This document shows, piece after piece, positions 53,516-61,846 of a DNA stretch of 64,000 bases. This DNA is from CAVSUR01 sp963731285. Lineage in GTDB: Bacteria; Actinomycetota; Actinomycetes; Streptosporangiales; Streptosporangiaceae. The notes under the pieces were generated by a model. It was not told where the DNA came from. It was given only the letters and a program-made list of their open reading frames with translations, and made no database searches. A program made the position numbers and the translations under genes. The stretch lies in NCBI GenBank assembly GCA_963731285.1, contig CAVSUR010000001.1, positions 124,001-188,000 on the forward strand. The letters are read 5' to 3'. The stretch's first letter is position 1. Each line of letters starts with the position of its first letter.

Positions 53516-53565
53516 GGCCGGGGAGGGCCGTGGCGCCGCCAGGACGTCCGCGGCCCTCCCCGGCC
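53516..53565 (+). terminator. Hairpin terminator of hsp20
   Basis: GGCCGGGGAGGGCCG (53516-53530) pairs perfectly over 15 bases with CGGCCCTCCCCGGCC (53551-53565), loop of 20 bases, starting eight bases after the hsp20 stop. Confidence 0.75.
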
Positions 53566-53850
53566 TGGTGCGGCGCCCCGGCCGCGAGCAGCCGCTGCCC
53601 GGGTACATCACCTCACGGCATGCCCTGCACGCTGCCATCGCCGGCGCACTCGAAGACCGCGACCATGACCGGGCGCGGATCCTCATCGCGCAGCACGACA
53701 TCATCCCCGTGCTGCCCGCATGCCCGGTCCCCGGCCGTCTCCGGCCGGTCGCAGAGCTGACCGTTCAGCCCGCTTGCCCGCGCCCGGTTCAGCCGATGCG
53801 CGTACAGTCCCACCTGATGACCTTCCCGACCCGCAATGAGGCGCCAGACC
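53566..53850 (+). other. Region between hsp20 and the DoxX gene
   Basis: After the hsp20 terminator an open frame reads YITSRHALHAAIAGALEDRD then ARILIAQHDIIPVLPA with GC-rich third positions, so a small hypothetical protein of about 60-75 residues is possible. It has no good start or stop of its own before the DoxX gene and no family I recognise. Otherwise nothing is seen. Confidence 0.3.
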
Positions 53851-54267
53851 ATGACCCGACGCGTTCTCACCCCGCTGCGTCCAGCCGCCCGGATTCTCAC
53901 CGGGTCCACCTACGCCCTGCTCGGCTTTGACGCCCTCCGCATGCCTGGCGCGCGCGTCGATCAGGCCGCCCTGCTGCTGGCTGCCATGCGCAAGGCGGTA
54001 CCGCTTCCCGCCGACGATGAGCTGATCGTGCGCGCCAACGCTGCCGTCCAGGTGCTGGCCGGCGCCCTGCTGGCGCTGGGGAAGTTCCCGCGGTGGTCCG
54101 CGCTGGCCCTGGTCGGCTCGCTGATTCCCACCACCATGGCCGGGCACGCGTTCTGGGCGATCGAGGACCCGGCCACCCGCAAGCTGCAGCGAGTCCAGTT
54201 CCACAAGAACATGGCCCTGATCGGCGGGCTGCTGTTCGCCGTGCTCGACGAGCCGCCGGCCGCCTAG
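53851..54267 (+). CDS. DoxX-family membrane protein
   Basis: 138 residues from the ATG at 53851. Four hydrophobic segments with DoxX signatures: RILTGSTYALLGFDALRMPG, VQVLAGALLALGKFPRWSAL and MAGHAFWAIEDP, QFHKNMALIGGLLFAVL. DoxX proteins are small quinone-associated or redox-linked membrane proteins of uncertain biochemistry; in mycobacteria one acts in an oxidoreductase complex with SodA and SseA. No such partner is adjacent here. Confidence 0.85.
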   Translation: MTRRVLTPLRPAARILTGSTYALLGFDALRMPGARVDQAALLLAAMRKAVPLPADDELIVRANAAVQVLAGALLALGKFPRWSALALVGSLIPTTMAGHAFWAIEDPATRKLQRVQFHKNMALIGGLLFAVLDEPPAA

Positions 54268-54433
54268 CGGCAGCCGGGCCGGGTCCCGGGTCGCGAGGGT
54301 GCGCGAGATCGCGCGGGCGACGGCGATGACCGCGGGAGTGAGCACCGTAGGCTGGATCTGGTCGGACCGGGCCGCAGCGACTGCTAGTCCTCGCCGGCCA
54401 GGCGGGCGGCGGGTGAGCAGCGCGGTCTGCTCG

Positions 54434-56518
54434 TTACCGATCAGATGCGGCCGCGACCGGGTCCAGCTCGATCGGGCTGTCCGTGGCCACGAGCTTCCTG
54501 GTAATCCGCCCGAGCAGCTGGCGCAGCTCCGGATTCTTGTCCGGTTCCCACCCGGTCATCAGGCGGTCGATCCCGGCCTCCCGGGCCTCATTCAGCCGGC
54601 TGGCAGCCTGCTCGCCGGCCGCGGTAAGCGTCACGGTGGCGCCGTCCCGGGCACCGTCCCCGCCGGCCAGCCCGCCAGCGCCGGCGACCGTGACGAAACC
54701 GGCCCCCAGTAGCTCCGGCACGCGCTCCCGGAGATTGGCTTCGTTGATGCCGAGCACACGGGCCAGCGCTGCCGACGAGATCGGGCCTTCGTCGGCGATG
54801 CGGTACAGCAGCCAGCAGCCGCGCGGGCTTACCTGAACGCCGGCCGCCACCGCCAGGCCCCGGTAGACCTCCGCCCTGTGCTCGCGGCCGAAGAGCGTGA
54901 GCAGCGCGCGCTCCATCTCCTGCGCGGAGTCGCGCGTGGCGGGCATGGCCGTGGGGGCAGTGCTGTCGGCCGGGTCCACCGCCCGCGAGGTGTCCCGCAG
55001 GGGCACTTCCTTCAGCAGGAACGTCAGGCAGAAGGCCAGTGCGCCGACGGGCGCCGCGACCAGGAACACCGTGTGCAGCGCCTGGGCGTATCCGTTGACG
55101 TAGCCAGACCGTATCGCGGCGGGCAGGTGGTCGAGCACAGCCGGGCTGGCTCCAGCGGACGCGGTGATGCCGCGGGGCAGCGACGCGCCGTTCAGCGCGT
55201 CAGCAAGGTCACGAACGAGCACGTTGGAGAAGACGGCGCCGAAAACCGCGGTGCCGAACGACCCGCCGATGGAGCGGAAGAACGTGGCACCCGACGTGCC
55301 GGCGCCGAGATCGGAATAGTCGACCGCGTTCTGCACCGCGATGACCAGTACCTGCATCGACGCGCCGATGCCGACGCCGAGGATGAACAGGTATAGCGAC
55401 ACGATCCAGAAGCTCGTGCTGGTGCCCAGGCGCGACAGCAGGAATAGCCCGACGGTCATCAGCGCGGTGCCCACCATGGGGAAGATCTTGTACCGCCCCC
55501 ACCTGGTCACCAGCCTGCCCGTGCCGATGGAAGTGAGCAGCAGCCCGAGCATCATCGGCAGCAGCCGCAGCCCGGACAGGGTCGGAGAGGTTCCCCGGAC
55601 GACCTGCATGTACTGCGGCAGGTACGCGAGCGCGCCGAACATCGCGAAGCCGACGGCGAAGCCGATCACGCTGGTCGAGCTGAACACCCGGTTGGCGAAC
55701 AGGTGCAGCGGCATCACCGGCTCGGCCGCCCGGCGTTCCACCAGGATAAAGCCGGCCACGCAGACGACGGCCAGCACGCCCATCAAGATGATCGGGAACG
55801 AGCCCCAGGCGTAAGTGTTACCACCGAGTGAGGTGAGCAGCACCAGGCAGGTCGCCGCCGCCCCGATCAGTGCGGTGCCCGCGTAGTCGATGACATGGCG
55901 CGCGCTGCTCAGCCGGCCGGGCAGCACCGCGGCAGTCACCACCAGGGCTACCGCGCCGATCGGGATGTTGATGTAAAACACCCACCGCCACGACAGGCTG
56001 TCCACGAAGAAACCGCCGATCAGCGGGCCGAGCACGCTGGCGACCCCGAAGGCGGCGCCGAAGATGCCCTGGTAGCGACCGCGCTGCCGGGGCGAGACGA
56101 CGTCCCCGACGATGGTCTGCGCGCCGACAATCAGGCCGCCGCCGCCGAGCCCCTGGACGGCGCGGAACGCGATCAGCTCGATCATCGAGTGCGAGAAGCC
56201 GGACAGCGCGGAGCCGATCAGGAAGATGACGATCGACGCCTGGAAGAATATCTTCCGGCCGTACATGTCGCCGAGCTTTCCCCACAGCGGCGTCGAGACC
56301 GTGGACGCGAGCAGGTATGCCGTGACCACCCAGGACAGATGCGACAGCCCGTGCAGGTCACCCGCGATCGTCGGCAGCGCCGTCGCGACGATCGTCTGGT
56401 CCAGCGCGGCCAGCAGCATTCCCAGCAGCAGCGCGCCGATGATCAGGAGCACCCGCCGCTGATCGATAACCAGCGGCTGGCCGCCCGCCGCCGTCGCAGC
56501 ATCCGGGCGGGCAGTCAT
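54434..56518 (-). CDS. EmrB/QacA-type MFS drug exporter fused to a C-terminal MarR-like winged helix
   Basis: 694 residues. Residues about 20-520 are a 14-segment DHA2 transporter: LAALDQTIVATALPTIAGDL (motif with Asp/Gln), KLGDMYGRKIFF, FRAVQGLGGGGLIVGAQTIV, GPLIGGFFVDSLSWRWVFYI. From about residue 560 a MarR-type wHTH follows (LYRIADEGPISSAALARVLG, NEANLRERVPELLGAGFVTV, ALTAAGEQAASRLNEAREAG type). Reading through both parts is unbroken. It exports lipophilic compounds in exchange for protons; the appended domain would face the cytoplasm and might sense the drug. ATG start; the substrate is unknown. Confidence 0.9.
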   Translation of the reverse strand: MTARPDAATAAGGQPLVIDQRRVLLIIGALLLGMLLAALDQTIVATALPTIAGDLHGLSHLSWVVTAYLLASTVSTPLWGKLGDMYGRKIFFQASIVIFLIGSALSGFSHSMIELIAFRAVQGLGGGGLIVGAQTIVGDVVSPRQRGRYQGIFGAAFGVASVLGPLIGGFFVDSLSWRWVFYINIPIGAVALVVTAAVLPGRLSSARHVIDYAGTALIGAAATCLVLLTSLGGNTYAWGSFPIILMGVLAVVCVAGFILVERRAAEPVMPLHLFANRVFSSTSVIGFAVGFAMFGALAYLPQYMQVVRGTSPTLSGLRLLPMMLGLLLTSIGTGRLVTRWGRYKIFPMVGTALMTVGLFLLSRLGTSTSFWIVSLYLFILGVGIGASMQVLVIAVQNAVDYSDLGAGTSGATFFRSIGGSFGTAVFGAVFSNVLVRDLADALNGASLPRGITASAGASPAVLDHLPAAIRSGYVNGYAQALHTVFLVAAPVGALAFCLTFLLKEVPLRDTSRAVDPADSTAPTAMPATRDSAQEMERALLTLFGREHRAEVYRGLAVAAGVQVSPRGCWLLYRIADEGPISSAALARVLGINEANLRERVPELLGAGFVTVAGAGGLAGGDGARDGATVTLTAAGEQAASRLNEAREAGIDRLMTGWEPDKNPELRQLLGRITRKLVATDSPIELDPVAAASDR

Positions 56519-56649
56519 ACCGCGCTCACCAGGTCTCCATAACCTCATGATGCCCCGGCCCTCGTTCTGGCCTAACTTCAGGCGGCACGACACTCGCGGC
56601 GGCGATCCGATACCGGCGATCAGCGGCCCGGGTGCTCCGGGCCGAGGTT

Positions 56650-56867
56650 TCGCGCGGCCCATGGTCGCGGGCGCGGTGCTGCTGGCGGCTACCGCGCTGC
56701 CCGCGCGCTGGTTCGGCCTCAGCGATCGCGGGGCCATCGAGCCGGGCCTGCGGGCCGACCTGATACTGCTCGAGGACAACCCGCTGGACGACATCCGGGC
56801 CGCCCGCTCGATCCGCCGCATCTGGTGTGGCGGCATCGAGCACGAGCTCGCCGGGACAGCGAAGTAG
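56650..56867 (+). pseudogene. C-terminal fragment of an amidohydrolase-family gene
   Basis: The reading ends AATALPARWFGLSDRGAIEP, GLRADLILLEDNPLDDIRAA, RSIRRIWCGGIEHELAGTAK, the standard tail of metal-dependent amidohydrolases (imidazolonepropionase/cytosine-deaminase-like), but all metal-binding parts are missing and only about 70 residues remain. Upstream sequence is the divergent MFS gene's leader, so the rest was deleted, probably when the MFS gene was inserted. Confidence 0.7.
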
Positions 56868-57043
56868 ATATCCCGCGCATCGCGACCAGCGGGCTCCGAA
56901 AACCGCTTACGGATACCGGAACGCGCTACGCCTAATGTAATGTGCCGTGCATCGCATTGGTGACGAGCGAGGTCGGTCTGGCGCGCAAGGCGCGGCAGCC
57001 GCAACCGCTGCCGCCTTCGGGTTCAGCCGCGAGGAGCAGGCGC

Positions 57044-57955
57044 ATGACGACAAGTCCCGGCACCCGCGCTCCGGCGCCCGTCACACGGCCCGGTTTCTAC
57101 GAGGTCCGCACTCCGGACCCGGAGAGGCTTGTGCACTACTACGAGGACGCGCTCGGCCTCGTAGTCACCGAGAAGTCCGGATCCGCTGCCTATCTCACCA
57201 CCGGGGTGGACCATCACTGCGTGATCGTCCGGCCGGGCGAGCGCGACGGCCGCGCCGCGGTCGGCTTCGAGGTGCTCGGATCGCTCGCTGACGTGCAGCG
57301 CGACCTCAGGAGCATGGGCATCGATGCTGAGCTGCGCTCCGATCCCCAGCCCGAGATCCGCGCCGCGCTTGTGCTCCCCGAGTTCGAGACCACGACGCCG
57401 ATTTACCTTTACCAGGGCCAGGGGGCGAGCGGGGTGCCGACCGCTCTTGGCACCAGGCCGACGAAGCTCGGCCACATCGCGTCGTATGCGGAAGACCTGG
57501 AGGGTGCGCAGGGCTTCTACACCGACGTGCTCGGCTTTCGGTGGTCGGATACCATCGGCGATTTCTTCACGTTCCTGCGCTGTAACGCCGACCATCACGC
57601 CATCAACCTGATGCGCAGCACCAGGAAGCACGGGCTGTTCCACGTCGCATTCGAAATGCGCGACATCGGGCACCTGAAAGACGCGCTCGACCACCTGGCC
57701 AGCCGCGACATCCGTCTGCAGTGGGGACCGGGCCGTCACGGCGCGGGCCACAATATCTTTACCTACCACCATGACCCCGACGGCAACCTGGTGGAGCTCT
57801 TTACCGAGATCGACATCGTTTACGACGAGGTGACCGGGCAGTTCCAGCCCCGGCCCTGGCACGAGCACTGGCCGCAGGTGCCCCAGGTCTGGGACGCGGC
57901 CCCCGCGGCCGCGAACAAATGGGGCCCGATCGACCCGGAGATGATGGCGCACTGA
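57044..57955 (+). CDS. Extradiol ring-cleavage dioxygenase, vicinal oxygen chelate (catechol 2,3-dioxygenase) family
   Basis: 303 residues; ATG with GAGGAG upstream. Two VOC modules: residues about 15-130 (GFYEVRTPDPERLVHYYEDA) and 145-270. The iron site is in the second: KLGHIASYAED (His), LFHVAFEMRD (His) and DGNLVELFTEID (Glu). It cleaves a catechol-like ring next to the hydroxyls with O2. The stop overlaps the alcohol dehydrogenase start (TGATG). With the FAH-family enzyme downstream it forms a meta-cleavage-type pathway; the aromatic substrate cannot be told from sequence. Confidence 0.9.
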   Translation: MTTSPGTRAPAPVTRPGFYEVRTPDPERLVHYYEDALGLVVTEKSGSAAYLTTGVDHHCVIVRPGERDGRAAVGFEVLGSLADVQRDLRSMGIDAELRSDPQPEIRAALVLPEFETTTPIYLYQGQGASGVPTALGTRPTKLGHIASYAEDLEGAQGFYTDVLGFRWSDTIGDFFTFLRCNADHHAINLMRSTRKHGLFHVAFEMRDIGHLKDALDHLASRDIRLQWGPGRHGAGHNIFTYHHDPDGNLVELFTEIDIVYDEVTGQFQPRPWHEHWPQVPQVWDAAPAAANKWGPIDPEMMAH

Positions 57956-59010
57956 TGCGCGCGGTGGTGATGCGCGCGTTCGGGGACCCGGACGTGCTTC
58001 GGATCGAGGATGTGCCTGTGCCCATCCCGGAGGCGGGAGAGGCCCTGGTCCGCGTCGCAGCGGTGGAAGTTTCGCGCACCCGCGATGTCGCTGCTCGCTC
58101 GGGCAGGCATCCTTTCTCGCGGCAGATTACGCTGCCGCACGTGCTGGGCGGCGACTTCGCCGGCGTCGTCGAGGCTGTCGGCGAGGGCGTCGACCCGGCC
58201 CTGGCCGGCATGCGGGTCGCGGCGATGAACACGCACACCTGCGGTGAGTGCGCCGCGTGCCGGGCGGGCCGTGAGTATGAGTGCACCCAGCTGGAAATGG
58301 TGGGCATTCACCGCTGGGGTTCCTACGCCGAGCTCACCCGCGTGCCTGCCAGCAGCCTGCACGTCCTGCCCGCTGGGATCGGGATGGCTGAGGCAGCGGC
58401 GCTGGCCGCGACCGGTCCCATCGCCCTGACTCAGCTGCGGGTGGCGGCGGTGACCGGCGGCAGCGATGTGCTCATCACCGGCGTGACCGGTGCGCTCGCC
58501 ACGGTGCTGGCGGCACTTGCGCCGGGCCTCGGCGCCCGTGCCATCGGGCTCAGCCGCCGGGTCGGGGCCGTCGCGGCCGGCCTCGGCATTACCGTGCTCG
58601 ACTCCAGGCGCGAGGACCTCACGCAGGCGATACTGGAGGTGACCGGAGGGGAGGGCCCGGATTCCGCGATAGACAACGTCGCGGCGCCAGACGTGTTCGA
58701 CCGCTACTTCCCCACGCTGGTGAATGGCGCGCGCATCGTGATCTCCGGAGCGATCGGCACGCCCGAGCTGCCCGTGCTCCGGGTTCCGGCGGCGCCGCTG
58801 TACACCCGCAGCATCTCCCTGCTCGGCGTGCGCACGGCGACAGCGCGCTCGACGCTGGATTTCTGGGATCTCGTGCGCGACGGGTTCCGGCTGCCGCCCG
58901 GGCTAGTGCACGAGGAGCCGCTGGAGACCGCTCCGGCGGCGCACAACGCGGTGATCAACGGCAGCGCGGTCGGCCACACCGTGCTCCGGGTCAGCGACAT
59001 CGTGGCCTGA
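57955..59010 (+). CDS. Zinc-binding medium-chain alcohol dehydrogenase
   Basis: 351 residues. GroES-like N-terminus with ITLPHVLGGDFAGVVEAVGE and the structural-zinc cluster CGECAACRAGREYEC; the nucleotide-binding part has DVLITGVTGALATVLAALA. The catalytic-zinc Cys near the N-terminus is not evident (the usual CxxD position reads EVSRTRD), so the protein may be a reductase rather than a classical alcohol dehydrogenase. Translationally coupled to the dioxygenase and presumably acting on the same pathway. Confidence 0.88.
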   Translation: MRAVVMRAFGDPDVLRIEDVPVPIPEAGEALVRVAAVEVSRTRDVAARSGRHPFSRQITLPHVLGGDFAGVVEAVGEGVDPALAGMRVAAMNTHTCGECAACRAGREYECTQLEMVGIHRWGSYAELTRVPASSLHVLPAGIGMAEAAALAATGPIALTQLRVAAVTGGSDVLITGVTGALATVLAALAPGLGARAIGLSRRVGAVAAGLGITVLDSRREDLTQAILEVTGGEGPDSAIDNVAAPDVFDRYFPTLVNGARIVISGAIGTPELPVLRVPAAPLYTRSISLLGVRTATARSTLDFWDLVRDGFRLPPGLVHEEPLETAPAAHNAVINGSAVGHTVLRVSDIVA

Positions 59011-59064
59011 CATGCCCGACACGGCCGCGCGACGTTGCTCGCGCATCATCAGCGGGGGGTGCTG

Positions 59065-59868
59065 ATGGAGCGGGCTGAGGAGAGCCCGCAGCAGGGCATC
59101 CAGTCAATCGAGGTCGGTGCGCAGGTGCTGCGCGCGCTCGAGGCCGGCCGTGGTCCGCTTGCGCTTTCGGAGGTGGCGCGCAGCTGCGCTATGCATCCGG
59201 CGAAGGTACACCGTTATCTGGTGAGCCTCGTCCGCGTCGGCCTCGCGTTGCAGGACGCCCGTACCGGCCAGTACGATCTGGGGCCGGCGGCCCGTCACCT
59301 CGGCGTGGAGGCGCTGCGCCGCACGGACGCCGAGAGCATCGCTTCCGCGCACACATCGCTCCTGCGGGATCAGACCGGCCATGCCACCAACGTCGCGGTC
59401 TGGACCGAGGACGGGCCGGTCATCGTCCGCTGGGATTCCGGAGCCCATATGCTGCCGATCACCGTGCGGGTCGGTTCGGTACTGCCGCTGCTCGACTCGG
59501 CCGTCGGCCTGATGTTCCTGGCACATCTGCCGGCGTCTCAGAGTGCCGGCGTGCTCGCCGCCCAGCAGGCCCGGCAGGAGACCCGCACTCTGGATGCCGC
59601 CGCACTCGAGGAGCTCCTCGCCATAACGCGGCGCGACGGGATCGCGAGCTCGCTGCACCGGATGATCTACGGAATGGCCGCGCTCGGCGCGCCGGTATTC
59701 GGCCCCGACCGGGCACTCGTGCTCGCGATCGGGCTGGCGCTGCCTGCCCGCCTGCTGGCCGAGGGCGACGCGCCCGAGCTGGCCGACGCGCTCCGCGCCA
59801 CAGCCGGGCAGGTTTCCGCGGAGCTGGGATACCGCCCGCCGGGCTGTCGGCCGCCAGCGGAATCCTGA
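59065..59868 (+). CDS. IclR-family transcriptional regulator
   Basis: 267 residues. N-terminal wHTH: QSIEVGAQVLRALEAGRGPL, LSEVARSCAMHPAKVHRYLV, GLALQDARTGQYDLGPAARH. The C-terminal effector domain (residues about 90-255) has the IclR GAF-like fold with DSAVGLMFLAHLPAS and RDGIASSLHRMIYGMAALGA. IclR proteins commonly control adjacent aromatic-catabolism genes and bind the pathway substrate. It lies within the dioxygenase/ADH/FAH run on the same strand, so it is the likely local regulator. Confidence 0.9.
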   Translation: MERAEESPQQGIQSIEVGAQVLRALEAGRGPLALSEVARSCAMHPAKVHRYLVSLVRVGLALQDARTGQYDLGPAARHLGVEALRRTDAESIASAHTSLLRDQTGHATNVAVWTEDGPVIVRWDSGAHMLPITVRVGSVLPLLDSAVGLMFLAHLPASQSAGVLAAQQARQETRTLDAAALEELLAITRRDGIASSLHRMIYGMAALGAPVFGPDRALVLAIGLALPARLLAEGDAPELADALRATAGQVSAELGYRPPGCRPPAES

Positions 59869-59958
59869 CCTCAGGGATCATGAGGTGGATCAGCTCCGGC
59901 AAGATCGGGCCTGGCTGGCGCGCGAGAGCTGGCCCCGAAGGCGACAGGGGTGCGGACG

Positions 59959-60852
59959 ATGACCACCGGGCTGCTGCTAGTGCAGTACACGGCGGGAGAT
60001 GATCCCGCGGTCAGGGCGGGGGTGCGTCACGACGGCGTGGTACGCGCGCTACCCGGGGACTGGCCCGGCTCCGTGCTGGCGGTCCTCGACGCATGGGACG
60101 AATGGGGCGGCCAGCTCCGCAATCTCGCTCCGGGCTCACTGCCGATCGTCCAGGACGCCCGGCTCGCCGCTCCCCTCACCTTCCCCCGGAAGGTACTCTG
60201 CGCCGGCGCGAACTATGCCTCGCATGCCGCGGAGATGAACACCGCGCGCCCCGACCCCTCGGCTACGCCGTTCTTCTTCATGAAACCCCCGACGACCACG
60301 ATCGTCGGTCCCGCCGCTTCCGTGCCGCTGCCCCGCGGCGACGCCCCGCGCTATGACTGGGAGGGCGAGCTCGCCGTCGTGATCGGCCGGCGCGGCAAGC
60401 ACATTCCCCTCGAGGATGCGCAGTCGCACGTCGCGGGGTACACCGTCGCCGACGACCTGTCCGCCCGCGGGCGCTTCGCCCGGCCGGACGCGACCTTCCC
60501 GGCCTTCGCCTACGACTGGCTCGGCCAGAAGGCGCAAGACGGATCCTGCCCGACCGGGCCCGGCGTCGCGCCGGCCTGGGCGGTGCCTGACCTCGAGGAC
60601 CAGCGCATGCGCCTGTGGGTGAACGGCGACCTGAAGCAGGACACGCTCATCGGCGAGCTGGTGGTGGGGATCACCGGGCTGGTGTCAGCCGCGAGCGATC
60701 TGGTCACGCTCGAGCCCGGCGACCTCATCCTGACCGGCACTCCGGCCGGAGTCGGCCTGCCGCGCGACACCTTCCTGGGTGCTGGCGACATCGTCGAGGT
60801 CGAGATCGGCGGTATCGGGCGCATCGTGCACACGATCGACGCACCCTGGTGA
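59959..60852 (+). CDS. Fumarylacetoacetate hydrolase (FAH) family protein
   Basis: 297 residues; ATG at 59959 (a GTG three codons earlier is possible). FAH signatures: KVLCAGANYASHAAEMN, FFFMKPPTTTIVGP, YDWEGELAVVIGRRGKHIP with the metal-binding Glu residues, VAGYTVADDLSAR, and LEPGDLILTGTPAGVG. Members hydrolyse or isomerise/decarboxylate ring-cleavage products such as 2-hydroxy-hepta-2,4-diene-dioates or acylpyruvates. It is the fourth gene of the catabolic group that starts with the VOC dioxygenase. Confidence 0.92.
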   Translation: MTTGLLLVQYTAGDDPAVRAGVRHDGVVRALPGDWPGSVLAVLDAWDEWGGQLRNLAPGSLPIVQDARLAAPLTFPRKVLCAGANYASHAAEMNTARPDPSATPFFFMKPPTTTIVGPAASVPLPRGDAPRYDWEGELAVVIGRRGKHIPLEDAQSHVAGYTVADDLSARGRFARPDATFPAFAYDWLGQKAQDGSCPTGPGVAPAWAVPDLEDQRMRLWVNGDLKQDTLIGELVVGITGLVSAASDLVTLEPGDLILTGTPAGVGLPRDTFLGAGDIVEVEIGGIGRIVHTIDAPW

Positions 60853-60986
60853 CCGAGCTCCAGACCGCCGGCGCGGATTGCCGCCACCGGCCTTCACCGG
60901 TCCTGAGGACCGGCCTGCTGCTCGGTACTGCGGCTGGGTGGAGGCGCCAGGTCGAGGTGTCTGGGTGAAGGCGCTGCTTGGTTCAG

Positions 60987-61379
60987 CTACGCCGGCGGCA
61001 GCGCGGTCGACTGGAAGTAGGTTAGTTCCGGACCGTCATCCGCAGCCTGCCAGACCGATGCCGCCTGGCCGCGCAATGACCGCGGAATACCGTCCACGAT
61101 GACCTCCGCCTCCATCCGGTGGATGATGATGACCGCCGGTCCGAGTTCCATCAGCCGCACGTCCAGGGCAGCGACGGAGGTGTAGCGCAGCGAGCCGTCG
61201 GCCAGCTTGGCGAGGTAGCTCTGCTTAGTGTCGATGGCGCCACTGGTATGGACGTAGACGCACTGGTCGGCAAGAAGCGAGGCGAGAACGTCAATCTCGC
61301 CCGCCACCATTGCCTTCCTGCGTTCTTCATCGGCGGACAGTGCCGTCCGGGAGTCGAGACGCCTGGCTGGGTCGGTCAT
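60987..61379 (-). CDS. SnoaL/NTF2-like protein (DUF4440 type)
   Basis: 130 residues from the ATG at 61379, preferred over a 50-residue longer reading. The cone-shaped NTF2-like fold is suggested by EERRKAMVAGEIDVLASLLA, QCVYVHTSGAIDTKQSYLAK, YTSVAALDVRLMELGPAVII and a final beta strand. Such proteins are isomerases, hydratases or ligand binders. Divergent in direction from the catabolic run; link unproven. Confidence 0.78.
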   Translation of the reverse strand: MTDPARRLDSRTALSADEERRKAMVAGEIDVLASLLADQCVYVHTSGAIDTKQSYLAKLADGSLRYTSVAALDVRLMELGPAVIIIHRMEAEVIVDGIPRSLRGQAASVWQAADDGPELTYFQSTALPPA

Positions 61380-61846
61380 CTGATGGCTCCGATCGGAACT
61401 GTGACTGGGCTGAGATAGGCGCCGCTGGCTGGCGGCCACGAGAGTGCGCGCTTCAGCATCGTTTTTGTTCGGTGCGCAGTCTAGGGCAGCGCCCAGGCAG
61501 GTCAGGCACCTCAGCAGCTTCACCATCGACCCTGAGTCCCCTGCATCTGCATAATCGGGGGGTGCACGATATGCCCGGCCGCACGCAGCTTGTCGGCAAA
61601 GGCGGCGACGCCCTGCGTTAGCCCGAGCGAGGGGGGGAGCACTGCCGGTGCCCGGCGTTTCGGCACGCTGGCTCAGTCGCTGCGACGGCCAGAAACCTTG
61701 AGTGGCGGTGTATCCGTGCTGATGCCTGCGCCTCCTCCTTGGTGGCGGGCCGTAACGGCCCCGCTCCAGGATGCGCTGCTGCCGTCCTGCGCCAGATTCG
61801 GCCCAGGCTCATGCACGGACCGCATGGGCCGATCGGAGGATGAGCC
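61380..61846. other. Intergenic region without a clear gene
   Basis: About 470 bases. Short open frames on both strands have no family resemblance and uneven codon bias. A poly-T tract (GTTTTTG near 61461) marks an AT-rich point that could belong to the promoter of the SnoaL-like gene. A GATCGGAGGA ribosome-binding site for the next gene is at its end. Confidence 0.5.
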
